A DNA stretch of 12,575 nucleotides from Calditrichaceae bacterium (GTDB lineage Bacteria; Calditrichota; Calditrichia; Calditrichales; Calditrichaceae). Both the position numbers and the translations under genes were made by a program. Below the pieces are notes generated by a model. That model worked only from the letters and a program-made list of their open reading frames with translations, was not told where the DNA came from and ran no database searches. Shown piece after piece: positions 1 to 7,080 of this stretch; position 1 is the stretch's first letter; each line of letters begins with the position of its first letter. The stretch is from positions 1-12,575 of the forward strand of contig JAUVIB010000055.1 of the NCBI GenBank assembly GCA_030592985.1. Direction: 5' to 3'.

Positions 1-29
1 GATAATAAATATGATTTAAATGTTTTCAA
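1..29 (-). CDS. Start of a truncated gene downstream of bamA (possible OmpH/Skp-type chaperone)
   Basis: Only the first nine codons and two bases of the tenth are in the window. They read M-K-T-F-K-S-Y-L-L from a TTG start at 29, which looks like the basic n-region and beginning of the hydrophobic core of a signal peptide. A strong ribosome-binding site (AAGGAGG at 41-35) sits five bases upstream, and this is the main reason for calling a gene here. It follows bamA on the same strand after a 146-base gap that holds a promoter-like sequence. In many diderm bacteria bamA is followed by skp/ompH, a periplasmic chaperone for unfolded outer-membrane proteins, so that identity is suggested by context only. 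The visible residues cannot confirm any family. I am fairly sure that a gene starts here and much less sure of its product. Confidence 0.6.
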
Positions 30-34
30 TTTCT

Positions 35-41
35 CCTCCTT
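35..41 (-). promoter_or_regulatory. Strong Shine-Dalgarno for the truncated gene at 1-29
   Basis: The minus strand reads AAGGAGG followed by GAGAA-type spacing of five bases and then TTG. This is a near-perfect complement to the 16S rRNA 3' end, and it supports the non-ATG start at 29. The same five-base spacing to a TTG occurs in front of bamA. Confidence 0.75.
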
Positions 42-105
42 AAGAGTATTATGAATAATTATTAATTTTTTTATGATTCTATAAATACGAAAAATTTCAA
101 AAAAT

Positions 106-133
106 GTTATAACAATAACACAGCATCTATCAA
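106..133 (-). promoter_or_regulatory. Possible sigma-70-type promoter between bamA and the next gene
   Basis: On the minus strand, TTGATA (133-128) is separated by 16 bases from TATAAC (111-106). Each box matches the housekeeping consensus at five of six positions. It would start transcription about 70 bases ahead of the TTG start at 29. In DNA this AT-rich such matches also arise by chance. If the host is a Bacteroidota-type organism with a different promoter consensus, the match means little. Confidence 0.3.
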
Positions 134-175
134 TAATTAAATAAAATTATATAACTGTTTAATTTATGAAAATTA

Positions 176-2500
176 TTAGAATTTTCCAAATACAAAGTGT
201 ACCTTCCATTGTCCTTGTCTACGACCGAAATAATCATAGTAATCAAATCCATATCCAAAATCAACACCAATTATACCAATCATGGGCATAAACATACGAA
301 CACCAACTCCGGCAGATCTACGAAAATCAAATATGTTTGTCTCTCCAAATTCCGACCATGTGTTCCCACCCTCTGCAAATAATAAACCAAAAATGGTTGG
401 GTTAGGTGCAATCTGAAAACGCAGTTCCATTGTTACTTTTCCCATGGAGGATCCTCCTATGGGACTTCCGTTCGATGATACCGGTCCAACCTGACCATCA
501 TCATATCCTCTCAGTCCTTCAGAGAAACTCATTCCAGAACCTCCCATATAAAAATATTCACCAAACAGGGGTACTTTATTTTTGGAAGCTTCATTAATTA
601 TACCGGCTTTAAAACGAGAAAATAGAACTAATCCTAAAGGCATAGGCATAAACCATTCACTTGAAAAAATTGATTTAACATAATGCTTGTCTCCCCCTAA
701 TAATCCACCAGAATATTCTAATAAAAATGAATTATTTGAACCATGTGTAGGAAATTCCGGATTATCACGACTATCGCGGCTGATTATTTGTGTTATACTG
801 ATCTGCTCAGTAATACCTGCTGTATATCTCGGATAATAACTTAATAAATCAGGATCTGTGATATTTGTAATCGATGAAAGTGTATATCGTGCAATCCAAT
901 CTCCTCTAAAGAAATTATCAGGCCAATAAAATCGTCTTCCTAATCTTAAAGATCCGCCACGAGAAGCCTGATCCCAGGGATAATATCCACCACCACTCCG
1001 CGTATCGAATACGGAGAACCCACCAAGAGTTGGAGTGTCAAAGAGCCATGGTTCCGTAAAACTTATGGAAAATGAGCGATATATGGATCCAAATTGCCAA
1101 TTAAAATCAAGTCGCTGTCCATCCCCACCAGAGAACGGATGAGCCATAGAAAAATTGTTAAAAGTTAAACCAAGGCTTCCAATTAGCCCGTCTCTTTGAC
1201 TGTAACCGGCTGACATATTAGCCATATCGGTCGATTTCTCTTCAACTGATAATGTTAAATTAACCTTACTCTCCTCACCGGGAATCAACTCTACATTAGG
1301 TAGAATATCTGCAAAATAATTTAACATTTGAACATCTCTCGCGGAGCGTTGTAATTTGGCGCTGTTAAATACATTTCCCGGATGTATTTTTAATTCGCGA
1401 CGAATTACTTTTTCATTTGTCCTTGAATTACCTTTAATAATTATCTTGTTAATATGTACAACATGCCCTTCTATTATTGTGAAATTAATATTCAGTGTAT
1501 CATCACTTACCGGTATTTCATGTGGCTGTATATTAGCAAATAAATAACCTTGATTGTAGTACAGATCCTGGATTCTTTGTCTGGCGGTATTAAACTCCTC
1601 CTGATCAAAAGGTTGTCCTTTTTCAATTTCAAATATGGACTTTAATTCCTCATTCCCAAATATATCACTTCCTTCAAATGAAATATCGCCATAGTAATAT
1701 TTTTCACCTTCATAAACCCAAATATCGATATACAGGTCGGTTTTATCTTCATTATAGGAAAGTGAATCTCGAATAATTTCAGCATCCCGATATCCCTGAT
1801 TTTTATAATATTCAATTATTTTCTTAATATCTGATTTCAATTTTTTAGGGTCAAAATCAGCGCTGCGCCACCAGCGATCTTCTTGAATATCATCCATTGC
1901 GTCTAATAAATCATCGCTATCAATATTGTCATTTCCATGAAAAGTAATATTTTCAATCTGTACCTCATCACCTTCATTAAGATCAACAACCATATCTACA
2001 CGATTATCACCTTTTGATTTAACCGTGTCTATATTTACTTCAGCTAACAAATATCCTTCATCATGATATTTATCTAAAATTTTATTTTTTATGTTAAATA
2101 ATTTATAAGGTGTAATGACCATTCCTCTATACGTATTAATTTCCTCTTTAATATCCTTCTCCGAAAGCTGTTTCGCACCGTTTATTACAATATTATTTAA
2201 TCGCGGATACTCTTTTACTTTAATTAATAAATCTAATCCTTGAAGAGATTGACCTGTTATATATAAGCTAATATCTGAAAATATTCGCAATACCCAAAGA
2301 TTTTTTACAGCTCTTTGCAAGTCTTCTCCATTTACTTCAGATCCAACCATTAAACCGGAATTAAATCTAATTGAACTCGCGTCTACTTTTTTATTTCCAT
2401 CGACAACAATTGAATTTATTCTTACTTTTTTAGATTGTGCATCAGATTCAGATATTAATACGAATGCAATCGCAATAACAAGAAAAATAATTTTTTGCAA
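176..2500 (-). CDS. bamA: BamA, outer-membrane protein assembly factor (Omp85 family)
   Basis: BamA is the core of the BAM complex, which folds and inserts beta-barrel proteins into the outer membrane. Numbered from the upstream ATG at 2512, residues 5-25 are a signal peptide ending S-D-A before Q26. Five POTRA repeats follow at about 30-103, 105-185, 185-270, 273-350 and 352-428, each with the usual 'I-x-G-N/A' strand and 'L-x-x-x-G-Y/F' helix end. A 16-strand barrel fills about 430-778. The conserved loop-6 R-G-Y is at 668-670, and the protein ends in F, as expected of a barrel beta-signal. The length is normal for the family. I prefer the TTG start at 2500 (774 residues): GGAGG lies five bases upstream of it, the ATG at 2512 overlaps that GGAGG, and the shorter form begins M-Q-K with no acidic residue in the n-region. 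The tamB stop lies 17 bases upstream (5 bases from the ATG), so the two genes are very likely co-transcribed and may be translationally coupled. Confidence 0.95.
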   Translation of the reverse strand: MQKIIFLVIAIAFVLISESDAQSKKVRINSIVVDGNKKVDASSIRFNSGLMVGSEVNGEDLQRAVKNLWVLRIFSDISLYITGQSLQGLDLLIKVKEYPRLNNIVINGAKQLSEKDIKEEINTYRGMVITPYKLFNIKNKILDKYHDEGYLLAEVNIDTVKSKGDNRVDMVVDLNEGDEVQIENITFHGNDNIDSDDLLDAMDDIQEDRWWRSADFDPKKLKSDIKKIIEYYKNQGYRDAEIIRDSLSYNEDKTDLYIDIWVYEGEKYYYGDISFEGSDIFGNEELKSIFEIEKGQPFDQEEFNTARQRIQDLYYNQGYLFANIQPHEIPVSDDTLNINFTIIEGHVVHINKIIIKGNSRTNEKVIRRELKIHPGNVFNSAKLQRSARDVQMLNYFADILPNVELIPGEESKVNLTLSVEEKSTDMANMSAGYSQRDGLIGSLGLTFNNFSMAHPFSGGDGQRLDFNWQFGSIYRSFSISFTEPWLFDTPTLGGFSVFDTRSGGGYYPWDQASRGGSLRLGRRFYWPDNFFRGDWIARYTLSSITNITDPDLLSYYPRYTAGITEQISITQIISRDSRDNPEFPTHGSNNSFLLEYSGGLLGGDKHYVKSIFSSEWFMPMPLGLVLFSRFKAGIINEASKNKVPLFGEYFYMGGSGMSFSEGLRGYDDGQVGPVSSNGSPIGGSSMGKVTMELRFQIAPNPTIFGLLFAEGGNTWSEFGETNIFDFRRSAGVGVRMFMPMIGIIGVDFGYGFDYYDYFGRRQGQWKVHFVFGKF

Positions 2501-2505
2501 GCCAG

Positions 2506-2510
2506 CCTCC
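2506..2510 (-). promoter_or_regulatory. Shine-Dalgarno GGAGG that decides the bamA start
   Basis: GGAGG on the minus strand is followed by the five bases CTGGC and then TTG at 2500. The in-frame ATG at 2512-2510 shares its last G with this element and has no Shine-Dalgarno of its own, so the TTG is the better start. Confidence 0.6.
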
Positions 2511-2517
2511 ATAATTT

Positions 2518-5500
2518 CTAGAAAAAAGATATTGGGTGTTGAAAACGTAATCTAATTTTAAAATCTTGTAAATAATAATTTGGACGGGAAAGATTATATA
2601 TTCCCATTGATTCTCGATCATATTGGAACTCTAACAACATATTTTGATAAAAACGGTATTCTACACCAATAGAATGATTAAAATCAAAACCGGAACTATT
2701 TTGATTGTAAATAGAAACCAATCTACCTGTATAGGTCAAATAAACATCTTGTGCTAAGTATTTGCCAACAATAATCTCCGAGTTTTGCAATAAATGCATA
2801 TAAGATGAATTCGAAGTAAAAGGGTTAACATATCTTCTATTATCAAGAGGTGAATTGTTAAACGTATTTAAGCTATTATGAAATAAATTGCTTGCAACAC
2901 TAGAATGTACGCGAACCATATCGAATCCTAATTCCTTTTCCAATAAGCGCTCTACCGGACGCAGCAACGGTCGTATTAAATAACGGTCTGCGAAGGCGCC
3001 TCCTATTGTTGAAGCCTTTTCTGTAAGATTATCAACGGAATATCCTAAATCGGATAAAACTTGTTCCTGAGTTTCCCCCAATTTCGGTTCTGCTGAAACC
3101 AGCTTAAATCTAAGATTATCCAGTGTCATAACCTTTTCTTCCCGTCCTGTTTCCGGATCAATGGTATAAAGATCGAGATATATTGTTTTTGGAATTGCGC
3201 CCAGACTATCTCTGATAGTTGTATAGGCGCGTCCGGAAAAATCAGGAGTATTATTAAACTTGTTGAATTCTACTGAAAATCTTTCCACACGAAATGTAAG
3301 ATCAAGATATTCAAGATCTCCACGATTGGAGGTAAATTTACCTACAACATTAAAATTGTCTTTATTGATTATACCTAATAGATGCAAGCCAGGGCTGGAT
3401 TCATCAATAGACACTTCGGCATGTACATTATCGATGTATGCCGGAACATCTCTAACATATAAAACATCCTCACCTGATTTAACGATTATATCCCAATTAA
3501 GTTTTTGTAAAAAACGAACAGCAACGGATGGTTTTGATTGTGATTTCTTTGATATTATAAAGGGATAAGTAATTTGTGTATTATAGAGAAATATTGAACC
3601 ACGAACAGTCGGATGTTTAATCGGACAAGCAAAATAAAACGATTCGTCTTTATTTTGTCCTGTTAAAAATATATTTCCCATCTCATTTTTTTTCATTATT
3701 CCTGGTATATGCAGTGAAATACCTTCTTCATCCGTTTTTAATTTTAAAATACCAAAATCAAGATCTAAATCCCGAAAATACCATGGCTTTAATTTCGAAC
3801 CATCCGCCAAGGTTACATTTCGGACAGTATTTATTGCAATCTTCTGATCATCAACAAAAGCAGTAAAATCAATAAAGTCTATATTATTGGAACCTTCTTT
3901 TACTTCAATACGACCATTAATATTTTGAATATGTGGAGCCACATCCCGTAACCATAATTCCCCATCAGAAATATGAATTTTGGCTTTTTTTATTCTAATT
4001 CTGTTGTTGTTACCGCCTATATCTGCTTTTAAATGAATCATCGATTTTCCATCAAGGAAAAATCCTTCCCAATTGGGGAGATAGCGTAATATATCACCAT
4101 CAAAAGATAAGGATAAATCTATCTCCTTTTTTTTATCCAATGGAAACAATCCATTTGCTGAAAAATCGAAACTGCCTTTTTTATTTAGACTCAATTCTTT
4201 AATCTCGAGATTATGGTTACTAATATTGTAAAAATCTAAACTATCGGATAGAAAATCTGAAACTGAAAAATGCAATTGGTCAAATCCAACCTTAGCTAAA
4301 ATTCCGTCTTTAATACTAGACTTTAGCGAAATTTCCGGTGATTTGCCTGTTCCTGAAATATTTACAGTATAAGAAGCATTTCCGGTTATAATAGGTTTTT
4401 GCAGGCCTAATGTATTAAAAATATTATCTATAGTAATGTTTTCCCCTGAGAATTGTCCATTTAAAGAATCAGACTCAAAGAAATATTGAATTCCTCCTTC
4501 AATATAGGGTTGATTATTTAAACTTATTGCAACCGTATCGATATAAATAGCCTTGTTATTTCCATATAAATCAAGGTAAGCTTGATAATATCCCATATTA
4601 TTTACAACAAATTTTTCCGCTGATATTTTTGCATTATATTTAGGTTTATCAAGCGAACCGCTAATACTGATATTGCCGTTAATTTCACCTTGCATCCTAA
4701 AATCTTCTGTCTTATTTGAGTCTGAAAATACTTTTACGACCTTGAAATCCTTAAAACTTAAAAATCCATTAAGTTGTTCATCAGCAGTCAAATCAATATC
4801 TAATTTACCAGAAATCCCTTCCGGAAAATCTATTTTTGCATTAAATACTTCACTATTTAAAAACGTGCTGAAATCTCCTTTAAGATTCTTTATTTCAACT
4901 GTACCATAAATTTCTTTTTGTGTGGAAAATAAATTTTTAACAGTCGTTGTAAAAATGAAATCATTTTGAGTATTTCTTTTTTCCTGAACAAAAACTCTTC
5001 CATTTAATTTGTCAAGATTTCCTGATAAATTCATCTCTGTGTAAATACTATTTAATGAGGTTTTAAGAATTTTATTACTTGTAAATAATGCGAACGGAAA
5101 ATTTTCTATATTCGCGTTTAAAATTTCAGGATTAGTTGAATAGTTTTTTATAATTAGTGAGCCTTTTAGGTTTTTTTCGCTTGAGTTTGTCATATTTATC
5201 AACAAATCATTATCCAAATTTTGCATATTTCCGGACATAGTAAAAAGTGTTTTTTTATCTTCAATAAGATATTGCCAATTTCCATCAATTGCCCATTTTT
5301 TTAAATTCAAGCGTAGTCCAAGATTGAGCGCCTGTTCTTTATTACTTAAATTATCAAAAATGACGTGGCTGCCAGTTTTATAAGACAAGCGGATATATCC
5401 ATCAACGTTTTCATCCCCAATAACATATTTAAACATTCCGGACAATGCCATTTCTTTAAAAGTACTTCTCATATTCTCCATTTGAATAAAATCTTTATCA

Positions 5501-6666
5501 CCTCTAATCCTGCAGCTAAGATGATCTGTTTTATTGGAATTGTTATATATAAATATAATTTGTGATGTTAAATCGTAAGAAAATGCTTTCTTAAATGATA
5601 TAGAAAAATTAGATGTTAATGATATTCTATCCCAAACTGGGATTTCTAGTTGGTAAAAAGTGTTTATTTTTGCAATTTTAATTTTCTCTAATTTTAATTT
5701 TCCATTAATTTCAGGATTAAAGATATCGCTGATATAACCGGAAAAGGAGATTGGAGCATTAAAAAGTAAACCATTTACATCATTAACATTGAGTTTATTA
5801 TTTATTATTTTTCCATTAAAATTTAAATCTGCAATTTCGACATTATCCGATAATAGAGTAAATTTCTCCACAGAAATACTACCGTTTATAATCATATTAT
5901 CTATAGACATTCCTTTATTTTCAATCTTTAATTGTCCGTCAATAATACCGGATTTTAAACCTTCGACATAAGATTTACTAAAAGGAAAAATAGACTTACT
6001 TAAATCATAATTATTAATAATAATATCAGCATAAATATTTTCATTAAATAAATCGATATCTACCAAAAGCTGTAATTTATTCGCTGTATAGGAAAAAATA
6101 TCGCCCGTTACATCTATTTTTATATTTGATGAATCTTCTGATGTAAGCCATCCATTTAAATTTTGGGCAATTATTGTATTAGTATCCTTAGTGCGCCATT
6201 CAATTAGTGCATTTTTAACAATCACCCGGTGGATCTGCTGTAATGGTCTTAATTTTTCGCGAAAAAACCGATAATCTGCCTGTTCATTAGACGCTTGATT
6301 TGATTCTTTGTATTTATGTATTATTACTTTCGGATTTACTAAATAGATTGAATTTATGGCATGTTGTCTATCTGACGGATTAAATATAATATTCCATAAA
6401 CTGAATCTAAGACTGATAGCATCAATGTTTATTGAAAACTGACCATTGGATGAATTTAATGAAACATCCGTAAAATCAAGTGTCCCATAACCAATATCAA
6501 ATTTGTCAATTTCCAGAGTACCGGTAGAAGTATCAATTATTTTCGGAATCAGATACTCCTTAAGGGGCTTATCCAGAGCAGTTATTCGTAATAATACCGG
6601 TAAGGCTGAAATGAATATGCCAATCAAAGAAATAAATACAGCTAATATTAAAATAGTTTTTTTCAT
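2518..6666 (-). CDS. tamB: TamB-like (DUF490/AsmA-like) translocation and assembly module protein
   Basis: This is a 1382-residue envelope protein of the TamB family: long inner-membrane-anchored proteins with a lipid-carrying beta-taco groove, implicated in outer-membrane assembly and phospholipid transport to the outer membrane. An uncleaved N-terminal anchor is visible at about residues 4-27 (basic M-K-K, then a hydrophobic run). It is followed by more than 1000 residues of low-complexity beta-strand repeats with the alternating 'G-x-I/L-x-I-x-x' pattern and frequent S-G-x-I/L turns typical of AsmA-like domains. The last 250 residues or so match the DUF490/TamB C-terminal domain in style, including a helical stretch near L-L-R-P-V-E-R-L-L-E, then amphipathic strands, and an F-F C-terminus. 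The length is typical (E. coli TamB is about 1260). The gene directly precedes bamA, and no tamA is present in the window. No clear Shine-Dalgarno precedes the ATG. Base composition is very AT-rich: one hand-counted 60-base stretch (5641-5700) has 11 G/C. Confidence 0.88.
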   Translation of the reverse strand: MKKTILILAVFISLIGIFISALPVLLRITALDKPLKEYLIPKIIDTSTGTLEIDKFDIGYGTLDFTDVSLNSSNGQFSINIDAISLRFSLWNIIFNPSDRQHAINSIYLVNPKVIIHKYKESNQASNEQADYRFFREKLRPLQQIHRVIVKNALIEWRTKDTNTIIAQNLNGWLTSEDSSNIKIDVTGDIFSYTANKLQLLVDIDLFNENIYADIIINNYDLSKSIFPFSKSYVEGLKSGIIDGQLKIENKGMSIDNMIINGSISVEKFTLLSDNVEIADLNFNGKIINNKLNVNDVNGLLFNAPISFSGYISDIFNPEINGKLKLEKIKIAKINTFYQLEIPVWDRISLTSNFSISFKKAFSYDLTSQIIFIYNNSNKTDHLSCRIRGDKDFIQMENMRSTFKEMALSGMFKYVIGDENVDGYIRLSYKTGSHVIFDNLSNKEQALNLGLRLNLKKWAIDGNWQYLIEDKKTLFTMSGNMQNLDNDLLINMTNSSEKNLKGSLIIKNYSTNPEILNANIENFPFALFTSNKILKTSLNSIYTEMNLSGNLDKLNGRVFVQEKRNTQNDFIFTTTVKNLFSTQKEIYGTVEIKNLKGDFSTFLNSEVFNAKIDFPEGISGKLDIDLTADEQLNGFLSFKDFKVVKVFSDSNKTEDFRMQGEINGNISISGSLDKPKYNAKISAEKFVVNNMGYYQAYLDLYGNNKAIYIDTVAISLNNQPYIEGGIQYFFESDSLNGQFSGENITIDNIFNTLGLQKPIITGNASYTVNISGTGKSPEISLKSSIKDGILAKVGFDQLHFSVSDFLSDSLDFYNISNHNLEIKELSLNKKGSFDFSANGLFPLDKKKEIDLSLSFDGDILRYLPNWEGFFLDGKSMIHLKADIGGNNNRIRIKKAKIHISDGELWLRDVAPHIQNINGRIEVKEGSNNIDFIDFTAFVDDQKIAINTVRNVTLADGSKLKPWYFRDLDLDFGILKLKTDEEGISLHIPGIMKKNEMGNIFLTGQNKDESFYFACPIKHPTVRGSIFLYNTQITYPFIISKKSQSKPSVAVRFLQKLNWDIIVKSGEDVLYVRDVPAYIDNVHAEVSIDESSPGLHLLGIINKDNFNVVGKFTSNRGDLEYLDLTFRVERFSVEFNKFNNTPDFSGRAYTTIRDSLGAIPKTIYLDLYTIDPETGREEKVMTLDNLRFKLVSAEPKLGETQEQVLSDLGYSVDNLTEKASTIGGAFADRYLIRPLLRPVERLLEKELGFDMVRVHSSVASNLFHNSLNTFNNSPLDNRRYVNPFTSNSSYMHLLQNSEIIVGKYLAQDVYLTYTGRLVSIYNQNSSGFDFNHSIGVEYRFYQNMLLEFQYDRESMGIYNLSRPNYYLQDFKIRLRFQHPISFF

Positions 6667-6686
6667 TTTAATGTTATTTTTTTACT

Positions 6687-6715
6687 ATTAAACTATATTA
6701 CGAGCTTAATATCAA
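6687..6715 (-). promoter_or_regulatory. Possible promoter for the tamB-bamA operon
   Basis: The minus strand shows TTGATA (6715-6710), a 17-base spacer and TTTAAT (6692-6687). Each box matches the sigma-70 consensus at five of six positions with ideal spacing. It would place the transcript start only about 15 bases before the tamB ATG at 6666, in a leader that has no Shine-Dalgarno. A chance match in AT-rich DNA remains possible. Confidence 0.33.
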
Positions 6716-6876
6716 TATGTTCCCGCTATTGTTTTTATATAACTTATTAATTTAATGAAATTGAAAATAAGTATCAATAAAAAGAGAAATTTACTTGGTT
6801 GGTTCTGGGTTGTCCAGGTTAGGTATAGGATATAGGTCTATTTACCCTGTGATCACAATTTCCAAAATTTATCTCA

Positions 6877-6920
6877 CTCATCAATTTAAAAAGTCTATTT
6901 AAATAGGTATTATAGATGAG
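6877..6920. repeat. Imperfect inverted repeat around a 12-base palindrome
   Basis: CTCATC at 6877-6882 pairs with GATGAG at 6915-6920. Between them lies the perfect palindrome CTATTTAAATAG (6895-6906), offset by two bases from the centre of the outer pair. The arrangement could be an operator or an RNA hairpin. It may also be chance, because most of the inner pairs are A:T. Confidence 0.35.
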
Positions 6921-7031
6921 ACACACTTGGACTATTATTTTTTATGCATCATAAGGTAAGGGAAAAAGTTTTTAAGTCAGCAAAATGGATTGAATTATAT
7001 AATTGACTACAATCATTATTTCACATAGAGT

Positions 7032-7074
7032 AAAAAATATAGTTTATCTAAACCATAATATGAATACTATATTT
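7032..7074 (-). terminator. AT-only hairpin with U-run just after the iron-sulfur protein gene
   Basis: Starting seven bases past the stop codon at 7081, the minus strand has a perfect nine-base inverted repeat, AAATATAGT (7074-7066) and ACTATATTT (7043-7035). An inner TTAT/ATAA stem is stacked against the second arm, and a run of Ts continues to 7032. Position and T-run fit an intrinsic terminator, but the stem holds only one G:C pair and would be weak. Confidence 0.4.
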
Positions 7075-7080
7075 GAAACA

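Larger units (their letters stand above)
6667..7080. other. 414-base intergenic region with palindromes and a GG-rich patch, no gene seen
   Basis: Both strands carry frequent stops and I see no supported gene or structured RNA family. The contents I can point to are a possible tamB promoter at 6687-6715; seven GG dinucleotides within 6797-6836 on the plus strand; the 10-base palindrome TGTGATCACA at 6848-6857; CTATTTAAATAG at 6895-6906 inside a wider inverted pair CTCATC (6877-6882) / GATGAG (6915-6920); AATTATATAATT at 6993-7004; and a terminator-like hairpin at 7035-7074. The nine-base word GTCTATTTA occurs twice, at 6836 and 6893. Confidence 0.6.

Noticed and set aside
3260..3568. 102-codon plus-strand open frame inside tamB, and similar plus-strand frames elsewhere (for example 197-382, 4673-4909, 7597-7920, 10851-11048)
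   Set aside because: They lie antisense to clearly conserved genes, have no ribosome-binding site or recognisable domain, and have the composition of reverse-strand shadows.
6755..6835. 26-codon plus-strand ORF starting M-K-L-K-I in the intergenic region
   Set aside because: It is very short, with no Shine-Dalgarno, and its apparent Trp/Val-rich end comes only from the GG-patterned patch.
6848..6857. CRP/FNR-type binding site at TGTGATCACA
   Set aside because: The CRP consensus needs six bases between TGTGA and TCACA, and here the halves abut with none. No gene start is near enough on either strand.
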